64,000 nt of DNA from positions 124,001 through 188,000 of the forward strand of contig NZ_AP014815.1 of the NCBI RefSeq assembly GCF_001548095.1. Reading direction: 5' to 3'. Origin of the DNA: Geminocystis sp. NIES-3708. GTDB lineage: Bacteria > Cyanobacteriota > Cyanobacteriia > Cyanobacteriales > Cyanobacteriaceae. Below the pieces are notes generated by a model, which saw only the letters and a program-made list of their open reading frames with translations, did no database searches and had not been told where the DNA came from. Shown here piece after piece: positions 9,471 to 19,348 of this stretch. The translations under genes were made by a program, and so were the position numbers. Position 1 is the stretch's first letter. Each line of letters opens with the position of its first letter.

Positions 9471-10547
9471 ATGTTATCAACGAATCTGTCTAGGTCATAT
9501 AAAATATTAATAAATCAACAAAAATATAATTTTAACGTTATTGAGTTATTCGCTGGTTGTGGCGGCATGGCATTAGGATTAGAAAATTCTGGTTTACAAA
9601 CAAAGTTATTAGTTGAAATTAATAAAAATTGTTGTGAAACATTAAGCAAAAATCGTCCTCATTGGCAGATTATGAATGAAGATGTAACTAAAATAGATTT
9701 TACAAAATATAAAAATAAAGTTGATATAATAACAGGTGGTTTTCCTTGTCAAGCCTTTAGTCATGCAGGAGAAAGAAAAGGATTTTTAGATACTAGAGGT
9801 ACACTTTTTTTTGATTTTGCTAGATGTATAAAAGAAGTGCAACCAAAAATAATTATTGGTGAAAATGTTAGAGGTTTAATTACTCATAAAAAAGGTGAAA
9901 CTTTAGCTATAATTTTAAAGACTTTAGATGAATTAGGCTATCAAACAAGTTATAAATTATTAAATTCTCAATATTTTGATGTTCCCCAAAAAAGAGAACG
10001 AATTATTATTATGGGAACAAGAAAAGATTTAGATATTCAACCTATCTTTCCCAGAGAAAATAATTATATTATTAGTTTAAAAGAAGCCTTAAAAAATTGT
10101 CCTCAATCTGATGGTGTTAAATACAATAAACGAAAAAAAGAGATTATGCAATTAGTACCTGAAGGAGGAAATTGGCGTAATTTGCCCGAAGAAATTCAAA
10201 AACAATATATGAAAAATAGCTATTATCAGGAAGGAGGAAGAACAGGTTTTGCGAAAAGATTGTCATACAATGATCCTTGTTTAACCTTGACCTGTAGTCC
10301 TGCACAAACTCAAACAGAAAGATGTCATCCGACGGAAACTAGACCTTTAACCGTGAGAGAATATGCAAGAATACAAACTTTTCCCGATAATTGGGAATTT
10401 ATGGGTTCATTAACATCACAATATCAGCAAATAGGTAATGCTGTACCCGTTAATATGGCTTTTCATTTGGGAAAATGTTTAATTAGTATGTTAACTGGCG
10501 AGAAGAAAATTGCGATTCAAGAGGCAAAACAGTTGTCTTTATTTTAA
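9471..10547 (+). CDS. DNA (cytosine-5-)-methyltransferase, type II R-M
   Basis: A 358-residue C5-MTase with all main motifs in order: motif I VIELFAGCGGMALGLE (23-38), motif IV GGFPCQAFSHAGERKG with catalytic C93, motif VI IIGENVRGL, motif VIII PQKRERIIIMGTRKD, a target-recognition region at about 215-285, then motif IX/X ending in YQQIGNAVPVNMA. It transfers a methyl group from SAM to C5 of cytosine and would protect host DNA from the adjacent endonuclease. No separate controller gene is seen. The target-recognition sequence (PEGGNWRNLPEEIQKQYM) looks like a known subfamily, but I cannot assign the site. Confidence 0.95.
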   Translation: MLSTNLSRSYKILINQQKYNFNVIELFAGCGGMALGLENSGLQTKLLVEINKNCCETLSKNRPHWQIMNEDVTKIDFTKYKNKVDIITGGFPCQAFSHAGERKGFLDTRGTLFFDFARCIKEVQPKIIIGENVRGLITHKKGETLAIILKTLDELGYQTSYKLLNSQYFDVPQKRERIIIMGTRKDLDIQPIFPRENNYIISLKEALKNCPQSDGVKYNKRKKEIMQLVPEGGNWRNLPEEIQKQYMKNSYYQEGGRTGFAKRLSYNDPCLTLTCSPAQTQTERCHPTETRPLTVREYARIQTFPDNWEFMGSLTSQYQQIGNAVPVNMAFHLGKCLISMLTGEKKIAIQEAKQLSLF

Positions 10548-10798
10548 ACTTGTCAGAATGTTGATAAAAATTATATATTAATTATCATTTATTAATTGTT
10601 AATTGTCATTAATGATTTCATTTGTTATTAAAAATTTACTTTTACCCTTTGTATCTGACGCCTTGCTATAATTGTTGGCATTGCTGAATCAAGGTATGAA
10701 AATAAAAACTTAATAATCTGGAATATTTACTATTTAATAGTTGAGTAATTTCCAAGAAACATAAATTATACTCAAAATAACCAAAGCCTAATTATTAA

Positions 10799-11773
<975 letters not shown>

Positions 11774-11873
11774 TTAAACTTGTTTTATATTATTAAATTT
11801 CACAATATCTTAATGATTGCACATAAGGCTAAATTCAAGTTCTAAGTTTTTTTAAGATAATACTTAGAAATTC

Positions 11874-12695
11874 TTATAAGATATACTTAGCGATCGCTTC
11901 TGCTACTCCATCATTTTCCACATCACGGGTGACAAAAGAGGTAATAGCTTTAACTTCTTTCGGTGCATCACCCATCGCAACACTAAAACCAGCGTATCCT
12001 AACATAGAATAATCATTAAAATTATCTCCGATAGTCATGATTTCTTCGGCGGTAAATCCTAATATTTTTTCCACTAAATATTTAACAGCAGTACCTTTAT
12101 TAACATTGGCTTGAGTTGCCTCTAAATAAATAGGGTTGGATTGAGTTAAGTATAATTCATGATCTTGGTAACGTTTTTTTAACTCAACTAACATTTGAGA
12201 AATTAAATTATAATCAGGACTTGAAGCTAAAATTTTAGTTGGATTTTGGTGTAAAAGAGAGTTTAAATCATCAACTATATTAACACCAATACCTGATCTT
12301 TCTACATAAAAATCTGTTTTTTCTGTTATTTTTTCAACATATAATTGATCATCAAAATAAAAATGAATTTCGATATTATTATTGATTTTTTGTTGCTCTT
12401 TTAAATAAAAAAATAAATCTTGAGCTTTTTCTTTATTAACGGGATTATGTAATAAAATTTCTGAATTTTCAGGATTTTGAATCCATGCTCCGTTATAGCC
12501 AATGATGGGTAAATCTGCCTCAATATCATGATGAAATCGCAAAGCTGAACGGTACATCCTACCTGTTGCTAAACCAACTTTTATGCCTTTATTTTTTACT
12601 TCTTTTATGGCTTTTTTAACCTTCTCACTAACTTGATTAGATTTTCCTGAAATTGTGCCATCAATATCTAAAATTAATACTTTAATGTTGCTCAT
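11874..12695 (-). CDS. Cof-type HAD-superfamily phosphatase
   Basis: A 273-residue HAD-IIB (Cof/YidA-like) hydrolase. Motif I is LILDIDGTISG with D10 as nucleophile and D12 as acid/base. Motif II lies in VGLATGRMYRSA. Motif IV is GDNFNDYSML at 223-232. Such enzymes dephosphorylate sugar phosphates or FMN/PLP-like cofactors in the cytoplasm; the substrate cannot be told from sequence. It lies 106 bp upstream of por on the same strand but appears to be a separate gene. Full length. Confidence 0.9.
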   Translation of the reverse strand: MSNIKVLILDIDGTISGKSNQVSEKVKKAIKEVKNKGIKVGLATGRMYRSALRFHHDIEADLPIIGYNGAWIQNPENSEILLHNPVNKEKAQDLFFYLKEQQKINNNIEIHFYFDDQLYVEKITEKTDFYVERSGIGVNIVDDLNSLLHQNPTKILASSPDYNLISQMLVELKKRYQDHELYLTQSNPIYLEATQANVNKGTAVKYLVEKILGFTAEEIMTIGDNFNDYSMLGYAGFSVAMGDAPKEVKAITSFVTRDVENDGVAEAIAKYIL

Positions 12696-12945
12696 GAAAT
12701 TTTTAACTAAGATTATAATTTTCTTGCATTATGACAGGGATGTGTTAGTTTTTTAATATTATCTTCTTTTTTCCTGAAGGTTATTGGAATTATGATTTTT
12801 CATGAGGGTTACTAATTAGAAATAATCAAAAAATGCCATAGATGAGAAGATTACTTAAGAAAATTTTTTTGCTTATTTTATGGCTAGATAAAGCAAAGCC
12901 AATAATTGCAGTAATTTTTAAAAATTGTTAATTGTTAATTATTAA

Positions 12946-14211
12946 TTATTTTTTCGCTACTTGTTGAGATAAAATTTCAATGGCTTTTTTGAATTGTGCA
13001 TCTTCTATCGTACCCACTTTTTCTCGATCTTTAATTAATACTTCTTTTTCAGCATCAGTCATCTCATATACCACGTCAGGAGTAATACCATGTTTATTTA
13101 TATCTCTGCCATCAGGAGTTAAATATTTGGCGATCGTCACTGCCATGCCCGAACCATCTCCTAAACCTCTGACAGATTGTACTAAGCCTTTACCGAAAGT
13201 TTGTGTACCAATAATCGTTGCTCGTTTATGATCTTGTAATGCTCCTGAAAGAATTTCACTGGCACTAGCCGAACCACCATCAACTAAGACAACAATAGGT
13301 TTATTTGTTAAAGCTGTACCATTGGCTTGATGGGCTTCAACTTCTCCTACTCTGTCAACAGTAGAAACAATTCTTCCTTCATCAATAAACATTCTGGCAA
13401 TTTCTACACTAGAGTATAATAATCCTCCTGGATTCGATCGCAAATCGAGAATATAGCCTGTAACATTATCTTTTTCTCCATCGAGAATAGCTTGTTTCAT
13501 TTCTTGAGAAGCATTACCGCTAAACTGAACTAAACGAATGTACTCTACTTTTCCTAATCCTTGATTAGTGTCAATTCTTGCTCTTACAGGATGAATTTCA
13601 ATATTAGCTCTGGTGATGGTAAAATCTAAAGTCTTTCCGTCTCTTTCAATCACCACAGTTACTGAAGTTCCGGGTTTTCCTCGAATCATAGAAACAGCGT
13701 CATTAAGCTCCATTCCTTCGGTACTTTTACCATCAATTTTACGGATAATATCTTTAGAGATAATTCCTGCTTTAAATGCGGGAGTATCTTCAATAGGGGC
13801 AATAACGACTATATTTTGTGTATTTTCGTCTTTACTAATTTGAATACCAATACCTGTTAATTCTCCTGAAGTATCAATTTGCATAGTTTTAAATTCTTCA
13901 GGATTCATAAAGCGAGTATAGGGATCATTTAGCTTTTTAAGCATTTCCCGAATAGCTTCGTAGGCTTGTTCTTTATCACTATATTGCTTATCTAAATATT
14001 CTGTTCTGATTTTACGCCAATCTTCTCCGTTAAAAGTTGCATCTACATATTTTCGGTTAATTACCTGCCATACTTCATCAACTAATTCTTTCGGACTATC
14101 TTGGAAAAAAGCCTGACTTTGGGAAAAACGAAGTCCAAAACCTGTAACCGCTACGCTAGAAACGGCTAATGCAGTTGTACCGAGAACAAGCCCACGTTTA
14201 GTGATTCTCAT
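12946..14211 (-). CDS. Carboxyl-terminal processing peptidase (S41, CtpA/B/C family)
   Basis: A 421-residue S41A serine protease. An N-terminal signal/anchor (residues 8-26) is followed by a helical region, a PDZ domain at about 110-200 (ELTGIGIQISKDE) and the protease core with DGGSASASEILSGALQDH and TFGKGLVQ, which place catalytic S316 and K341 25 residues apart as in D1 processing protease. It acts in the lumen or periplasm. Cyanobacteria have three paralogues; CtpA matures the D1 protein of photosystem II, and I cannot decide which paralogue this is. Monocistronic, divergent from the pentapeptide gene. Confidence 0.92.
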   Translation of the reverse strand: MRITKRGLVLGTTALAVSSVAVTGFGLRFSQSQAFFQDSPKELVDEVWQVINRKYVDATFNGEDWRKIRTEYLDKQYSDKEQAYEAIREMLKKLNDPYTRFMNPEEFKTMQIDTSGELTGIGIQISKDENTQNIVVIAPIEDTPAFKAGIISKDIIRKIDGKSTEGMELNDAVSMIRGKPGTSVTVVIERDGKTLDFTITRANIEIHPVRARIDTNQGLGKVEYIRLVQFSGNASQEMKQAILDGEKDNVTGYILDLRSNPGGLLYSSVEIARMFIDEGRIVSTVDRVGEVEAHQANGTALTNKPIVVLVDGGSASASEILSGALQDHKRATIIGTQTFGKGLVQSVRGLGDGSGMAVTIAKYLTPDGRDINKHGITPDVVYEMTDAEKEVLIKDREKVGTIEDAQFKKAIEILSQQVAKK

Positions 14212-14518
14212 ATTCTAAAATCTATACTGAAAACTTATAAAGGAATGGAAATCTCTAAGTTAAAATCTAAGTTCGTTCTATAAAATAAAATGAACCAACG
14301 CTAATTTTAACTAAAAATATTTACCTGATTTCATACTAACATAATTAATAATAGACAGCCTTTGCATAAAATAATCGAACAATCATATCTGAAAAAAAAT
14401 AACAAAAATAGATTTAATAGTTAAAGTTAAAACAATAAGCAATAGTATAAATATGTTTTAATTGTTGATTGTTAAATTATTTTCAATGAAAATTAATCCT
14501 TAAACTGCATATCCACAT
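14212..14518. promoter_or_regulatory. Divergent intergenic region, ctp-like / pentapeptide gene
   Basis: About 307 bp of AT-rich sequence between two divergent genes. It must hold both promoters, but I see no well-scored -35/-10 pair, operator palindrome or small open frame. The only visible structure is a TTGTTGATTGTTAAATTA-like stretch near 14461-14478, belonging to the AT-rich short repeats found at many gene ends here. Confidence 0.3.
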
Positions 14519-15814
14519 ATGACTGAAAATATAGAAAAATCTAATGAACCTAATAATTTAATAAAATCTAACAACAAGAATGATCAAGATAAGTTTATTC
14601 CTTTGGATTCTTCTATTTCTCCTCAAGGAGACTTAAATTCAATACAGATTCCTCCGAAACAATTAACATATATCAAAAAAGAAAAAACATCTTATTCGGG
14701 CAAAATAATTATTTCTTTATTCTTTGCTCTTGTCGGTATTTTTTTTGGTAGTCATTGGTTAGGATTAATGGGATCTCTTTTTGCCTTCATTTTTGCCTTA
14801 ATTCAAATTGTACCTTATGCTCAAGAATGGATTAGATTTTTTTTAACTCCTCAAGAAAGACAAACTTTAATCAGTGGAGTTGGTTTAGTTTTAGCTTCAG
14901 TTATTTTAGGTCATTATTTAGGTATTTATCATCGTATTAGTTTATGGTTGAATCAGTTTAAGTATGATGAATTTGGATCATGGGCTGAATGGGTAGGTGC
15001 ATTAGGACAAATTATGATTGCTGTTTTGGCAGTTTATGTGGCTTGGCAACAATATGTAATCTCTAAAGATTTAACTATTCAGCAAAATCGTATTACTCAA
15101 CAACAAACAGTTGATGCTTATTTTCAAGGTATTTCCGATCTAGTTTTAGGACCCGATGGTTTGCTAGAAGATTGGCCTCAAGAACGGGCGATCGCCGAAG
15201 GTAGAACAGCCGCTATTTTAAGTAGTGTTGACGCATCAGGAAAAGCAAAAATACTGCGGTTTTTATCTCGTTCTCGTTTAATAACTCCTTTGAGAAGAGA
15301 TAGTCATTTAGGGCGACCTATTTTAGATGGTGTAGGAGGTTATGAAGAAGATCGGGAATTAGGTACAAGAGTTATTAATTTAGGAGTAGTATTAGCAGGA
15401 TGTAATTTTACAGGGCAAGATTTACGTTGGACTGATTTAAGTGACGCGAATATGATACGAACGGATATGAGTAAATGTGATCTTATTAAGACTAATTTAT
15501 CTCGTACTATCTTATACGAAGCTAACTTAGAAAAAGCTGATTTTAAAGGTGTTAAATTATTTTATGGGAACTATAATACTGCTAGTCCTCGTAGTCGTAT
15601 TCATGCTCCTAACTATAACACAGGAGAAGGTACTGGGGTAGTCATTGAAAAAGCTAATTTAAGTGGAATCAAAAATCTCAGTGAGGAGAATCGTTATTAT
15701 TGTTGTTGTTGGGGCGGAGAATATACTCGTTCTACCATTCCGGGAGGATGTCAAGGTATCCCTGATCGTTTAACTCTCCTTAAGTCACAAGGAAATAACA
15801 ATGAAGGATTTTGA
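14519..15814 (+). CDS. Membrane-anchored pentapeptide-repeat protein
   Basis: A 431-residue protein in three parts. Residues 1-55 are polar. Three or four hydrophobic segments follow (about 60-80, 82-100, 118-137 and 158-176). The C-terminal soluble part holds pentapeptide repeats at about 289-345 (for example LRWTDLSDANMIRTDMSKCD and YEANLEKADFKG), with the A(D/N)LxX pattern that builds a right-handed beta-helix. An ERAIAEGRTAAIL helix precedes them. Such proteins are abundant in cyanobacteria and mostly of unknown role. A cysteine/aromatic patch (YYCCCWGGEY) near the end is unusual. The start ATG is clear; the gene is monocistronic. Confidence 0.8.
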   Translation: MTENIEKSNEPNNLIKSNNKNDQDKFIPLDSSISPQGDLNSIQIPPKQLTYIKKEKTSYSGKIIISLFFALVGIFFGSHWLGLMGSLFAFIFALIQIVPYAQEWIRFFLTPQERQTLISGVGLVLASVILGHYLGIYHRISLWLNQFKYDEFGSWAEWVGALGQIMIAVLAVYVAWQQYVISKDLTIQQNRITQQQTVDAYFQGISDLVLGPDGLLEDWPQERAIAEGRTAAILSSVDASGKAKILRFLSRSRLITPLRRDSHLGRPILDGVGGYEEDRELGTRVINLGVVLAGCNFTGQDLRWTDLSDANMIRTDMSKCDLIKTNLSRTILYEANLEKADFKGVKLFYGNYNTASPRSRIHAPNYNTGEGTGVVIEKANLSGIKNLSEENRYYCCCWGGEYTRSTIPGGCQGIPDRLTLLKSQGNNNEGF

Positions 15815-15874
15815 CAATAGTACTTACCTGAGTTCACCTCAGTTCGACAGAATAAAACGGATGGAGGTAAGACA

Positions 15875-15906
15875 GGGAGGAGGGGGGTGACTGGGAGATG
15901 GGGGGA
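15875..15906 (+). other. G-rich tract with quadruplex-forming pattern
   Basis: Downstream of the pentapeptide gene there is a run of at least four guanine tracts: GGG, GGGGGG, GGG, GGGGGG with loops of 4-5 bases. This fits the G3+N1-7 rule for intramolecular G-quadruplexes and is striking in a genome of roughly one-third GC. It sits in the 377-bp gap 15815-16191, which otherwise shows no gene. It might affect 3'-end formation of the upstream mRNA; that is inference. Confidence 0.5.
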
Positions 15907-16191
15907 TTGTTGTCAAAATAACTCAACATCTGAATTAAATTTGATAAATAATTATAGAAAATCAATTTTAATAATATTTAAGTCTATTCTCTTCTTGTCT
16001 CTTTGTCTCACCTTCACCTATAATTTCATATCGGACTCAGGTGTACTTAAGGTGTGATGAAAAAGTATGAATGATGAGGTTAGCTATCAGCTTAAGTTTG
16101 TGACTGCAAGGAATTTAGATTTCAAAAAAATCGTTAGTGCAAAATTTCAGTACAATAAAAATAGTCTTTCATTCATAGAGCCGAAAATAAA

Positions 16192-16833
16192 TTGGAGATT
16201 CAGGATTTAATAGAAATTGGTACAATTGTTGCTCCTCAAGGATTACAAGGAGAATTAAAAGTAAAAACTGACTCAGATTTTCCTGAACGTTTTGAAAAAT
16301 CTGGTAATAGATGGTTACAAATTCAACCTCATCAGTCTCCCCAACCTGTGGAATTAATCAGAGGGAAACAAATTCCGGGTAAAAATATTTTTATTATTAA
16401 GTTAGCTGGTATTAATGATCGCAATCAAGCCGAAAGTTTGCGAGGAAGTCTCTTATTAATCGAAAAAAGCGATCGTCCATACTTAGATAAAGAAGAATAT
16501 CATGTTACGGATTTAATTAATTTACAAGTATATAACCAAAAAACAGGGGAAAATATCGGTGTTATAACAGAAGTTTTTAGTGCGGGGAATGATATTTTAG
16601 AAGTAACCCTACATAATCAACCAGAAGTAAAACCAGATATTGTGCACAATTTAGAAAAAATAAGTCGAATATCTAAACGTAAAAAATTTAAAACCAAAAA
16701 ACATAAAGCGGCGACAATTTTAATTCCTTTTGTCAAAGATATTGTTCCAATTATCAACTTAGAAAAAGGCTTGATTGAAATAAATCCTCCTAAAGGTTTA
16801 TTAAATTTAGACTTAATCGAAGAATCAGAATAA
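16192..16833 (+). CDS. rimM: Ribosome maturation factor RimM
   Basis: A 213-residue RimM. The N-terminal RimM barrel begins with the hallmark EIGTIVAPQGLQGELKVKT (residues 6-24) and contains GINDRNQAESLRGSLLLI. The C-terminal PRC-type barrel includes YHVTDLINLQVYN and ILIPFVKDIVPII. RimM binds protein S19 and assists late assembly of the 30S head. It is longer than the usual 170-180 residues because of a lysine/arginine-rich insert at about 155-185 (SRISKRKKFKTKKHKAAT). The start appears to be TTG at 16192, since no ATG is available before the conserved block. It converges on the S1-domain gene. Confidence 0.93.
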   Translation: MEIQDLIEIGTIVAPQGLQGELKVKTDSDFPERFEKSGNRWLQIQPHQSPQPVELIRGKQIPGKNIFIIKLAGINDRNQAESLRGSLLLIEKSDRPYLDKEEYHVTDLINLQVYNQKTGENIGVITEVFSAGNDILEVTLHNQPEVKPDIVHNLEKISRISKRKKFKTKKHKAATILIPFVKDIVPIINLEKGLIEINPPKGLLNLDLIEESE

Positions 16834-16918
16834 TTTAGTTAAAGTTAGATTAAACTTACTCATTCTTAATTATTTAACAGAGAATAGGTATAAATAATTG
16901 TTAATTGCTAATTAATTG

Positions 16919-17824
16919 CTAATTGATCTTCGCTTTTTTATCTGCTAATCTTTGTTCAGCAGTTTCCATTACTAGATCTTTTTTCTCCAAAAACTCTCCT
17001 GGATAAATTTCTAAAACCTTAGTTGATAAAGAAATGCGGTTTTTAATCTCGTCTATTTCTAAGACAACGACTTTAACTTCTTCTCCGATTTTAAATACAT
17101 TACTTAAAGCACTAATTTGTCCTTCACTAATTTGTTTAATATGTAATAATCCCGCAATTCCACCAAAATCCACAAACACTCCATAAGGCTGAATTTTTAC
17201 AACTTTTCCTTGTACTACTTCTCCTTCTTGTAAATTAGTCATAGCCGCAGATCGAGCTAAGTCCCTTTGAGTTAGTACAATTTTATTCTGTCCTCTATCA
17301 ATTTGCAATACATTAGCGGGTAAAGATTGATCAATTAACTTTTCAAAATCATCTTTTTCAATCAAATGAGAGCGAGGTATAAATGCTCGTAAACCATCAA
17401 TTTGTCCGATAACACCGCCACGATTAACACCTGTTACCAACATTTGCACGACTTTCCCTTTTTCTTGAATTTCTATGAGATTATCCCATGCTTGTTCAAT
17501 GAATAACTGACGACGAGATAATTTTACTTGTCCTTCAGAATCTTGTTCTTTTATGATGAGAAACTCAAATTCTTCATGAAGAGGTAGAATATCCGCAATA
17601 TTAGTTACATTTTGCCAAGAAGCCTCACTTAGAGGAACAAAACCCGGGGATTTTCCGCCAATATCAACATAAACACCACTAGAATCATGCTGAAACACTT
17701 TCCCTTTTACTATCTCACCCTTATTGAAATGATAGTCATATTGTTCCTGTTCTAAGGCTTGAGCAAAATCATCCATTGAAAAGGTCGTGTTTTGCTGTTC
17801 AGAGGGATTAGAATTAGCGGTCAT
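16919..17824 (-). CDS. S1 RNA-binding domain protein, cyanobacterial 30S ribosomal protein S1 type
   Basis: A 301-residue protein with three S1 OB-fold domains, at about 36-105 (KGEIVKGKVFQHDSSGVYVD), 120-188 (divergent, GVNRGGVIGQIDGLRAFIPR) and 205-272 (EGEVVQGKVVKIQPYGVFVD). Three domains and about 300 residues match the short cyanobacterial S1 proteins, rather than the six-domain enterobacterial S1. Cyanobacteria have Rps1a and Rps1b; this length is closer to Rps1b, but I cannot settle it. They bind mRNA and 30S subunits and help initiation, largely without Shine-Dalgarno contacts. The acidic/helical C-terminus (EQRLADKKAKIN) is intact. Confidence 0.85.
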   Translation of the reverse strand: MTANSNPSEQQNTTFSMDDFAQALEQEQYDYHFNKGEIVKGKVFQHDSSGVYVDIGGKSPGFVPLSEASWQNVTNIADILPLHEEFEFLIIKEQDSEGQVKLSRRQLFIEQAWDNLIEIQEKGKVVQMLVTGVNRGGVIGQIDGLRAFIPRSHLIEKDDFEKLIDQSLPANVLQIDRGQNKIVLTQRDLARSAAMTNLQEGEVVQGKVVKIQPYGVFVDFGGIAGLLHIKQISEGQISALSNVFKIGEEVKVVVLEIDEIKNRISLSTKVLEIYPGEFLEKKDLVMETAEQRLADKKAKIN

Positions 17825-18530
17825 AATTAATAATAAAATCAGTTAATTAAACGAATCAGTTTCATTATAATAGTTTCTGTCTTATTTTGATTAAATTTAT
17901 TACAGAACTTTACCAAAAAAAAGTATCTAAAAACACGATAAGAAGATCTGATAATGTCTTAAAACATATGTAAAATTTGAATAGAAATATAAGTATTTTT
18001 ACATTATTTTTATCTAAATCTCATAAGTTATTTGTAATTGAAGAAAAATGGGTTAATAATAAATAGGGTATAAAAATTAAATATATAGAATTTACTAATA
18101 AAATATTATTCTTTTTCTATAATATAAAATAATCTTTTAGTCTGTTATTTTGTCTCTTTCAAATGATAATATATATTAAAAAATAATTTTGTTGTCATCG
18201 TAAATAAAATTATTGAAATTAAATTTTAAAAAATTTTTTATATTATTGATTATTTAAAATATAACAGTATTTAGTAAATCTTTGGTAATATCTTTTTTAC
18301 CTAAATTTATAGGAAAATTAACACTACTAATTAAGAAGTTTTTCCATGGATCTAAATAAACCATAAATTCTATAAATTAAGGATAAGATAAATTTTTTGT
18401 TATAGATATTCTAACCTACTAACTTATAAAAATTCAGTTGAAATTATATTTATAAATTTCATATTTTAACTTTAGAAATTGCTAATTTTTTGATCAAATA
18501 ATATATGACTTTTTTCTGATCTATTTCTAA
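17825..18530. other. AT-rich gene-free stretch
   Basis: About 700 bp of very AT-rich sequence upstream of the S1-domain gene. I found no open frame of protein-like composition on either strand, no RNA gene and no repeat. The rest of the gap to 19348 carries decayed toxin-antitoxin sequences and a short tandem repeat, annotated separately, so this stretch may also be decayed mobile DNA. Confidence 0.4.
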
Positions 18531-18653
18531 CTATAAATCTTTAACAATTTTTCTAATATTTTTCCTTGAACAATACATCGATCATTTTGAGTAAAATATT
18601 TCAGCTACAAATCCTCTTTTTTCAGAAGGATAAATAACCATTAAATAATTCAT
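18531..18653 (-). pseudogene. HicB-like antitoxin remnant (frameshifted, truncated)
   Basis: On the minus strand an ATG at 18653 follows a good Shine-Dalgarno (AAGGGGAG) and reads MNYLMVIYPSEKRGFVAEIF, like the start of HicB-family antitoxins (MKY-x-I-x-I-x-x-SEE-x-x-x-F-x-AE). A stop follows at 18584-18582. In another frame the text continues as RCIVQGKILEKLLKIY, matching the HicB G-C-x-x-x-GET-x-EE-A block. This looks like a single frameshift in a decayed gene. No HicA-like partner is visible. The family call rests on a short match. Confidence 0.4.
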
Positions 18654-18933
18654 TTTCACTCCCCTTCAATTAATTCTATTACTTTTTAAACATATAATAA
18701 TTTTATTCGATAATAATGAACTACGATAACAAAAACAATATTATTTTTTTTAAAATATGATGAATTCTTGTAATTCTATCAGAAATAAATATTTCTAACT
18801 CTCACTATTTAGTAATATGGGTAAAATTTATGTTATTGGGGCTATTTTTAAGTTTATCAAATAGTTTTTCTTTTTTCCCCATTCTTAAAAATATTTTTAG
18901 ATTCGAGTATGTTTTTAGTATAGCAAGTTAAGC

Positions 18934-19010
18934 TCGATCGAACCTTCTACACTCCAAAAATTTGATCGAACCTCCCACACTCCACAAATGTGATCGAACC
19001 TCCCAAAGTT
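18934..19010. repeat. 28-bp tandem repeat with GATCGAACC core
   Basis: GATCGAACC starts at 18936, 18964 and 18992, an exact 28-bp period. The first two units continue CT(T/C)C(T/C)ACACTCCA(A/C)AAA and the third is partial. The same 9-mer appears at 21259-21267, just upstream of acnB, and inverted at 27717-27725. There is no spacer diversity and only two and a half units, so this is not a CRISPR. The copies at 18.9 and 21.3 kb bracket the accessory ATPase gene. Confidence 0.6.
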
Positions 19011-19182
19011 AGAAATAATCAACACTAATCATAAGTGAAGCGAGTATATCACTCATAACATCAGAAGAAATAATGCCAATTTTTTTGATAAATCTTTGGG
19101 TTGAGATACTTCTAATTTGTAAAATATTTCTCACAAAATCTTGAAGTAATTTATTATTTTTATCTTGACTTATTTTTACCAT
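19009..19182 (-). pseudogene. MazF/PemK-like toxin C-terminal remnant
   Basis: A 57-codon minus-strand frame ends in QIRSISTQRFIKKIG followed by IISSDVMSDILASLMISVDY. This resembles the C-terminal helix of MazF/PemK ribonuclease toxins (DQIRT-[IV]-xx-x-R-[LF]-x-KKIG). The catalytic N-terminal part is missing: the frame is closed by a stop about 27 codons upstream of the ATG. It is therefore a 3' fragment of a lost toxin gene. It lies next to the 28-bp repeats and a HicB-like remnant. The family assignment is by eye. Confidence 0.4.
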
Positions 19183-19348
19183 AAAAAGTTTTACTAATTC
19201 TTTAATCGAATAAGTTTTTTGTTATTTTGATTCCTATTAATGATCATAGTATTTACCATAATCACATCCTTTTTATTCTGATGTTTTATTATATGATAAA
19301 ATAAATATGACCTCAAATTACCCTTAGCAAAAGCGATCAAAATTTGTT

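Noticed and set aside
10660-10710. Possible transposon end (GGCATTGCTGAATCAAGG) before por
   Set aside because: No second copy or inverted partner was found in the window, so a mobile origin cannot be supported.
18934-19010. CRISPR array
   Set aside because: Repeats are contiguous 28-bp units with no variable spacers, only two and a half copies, and no cas genes nearby.
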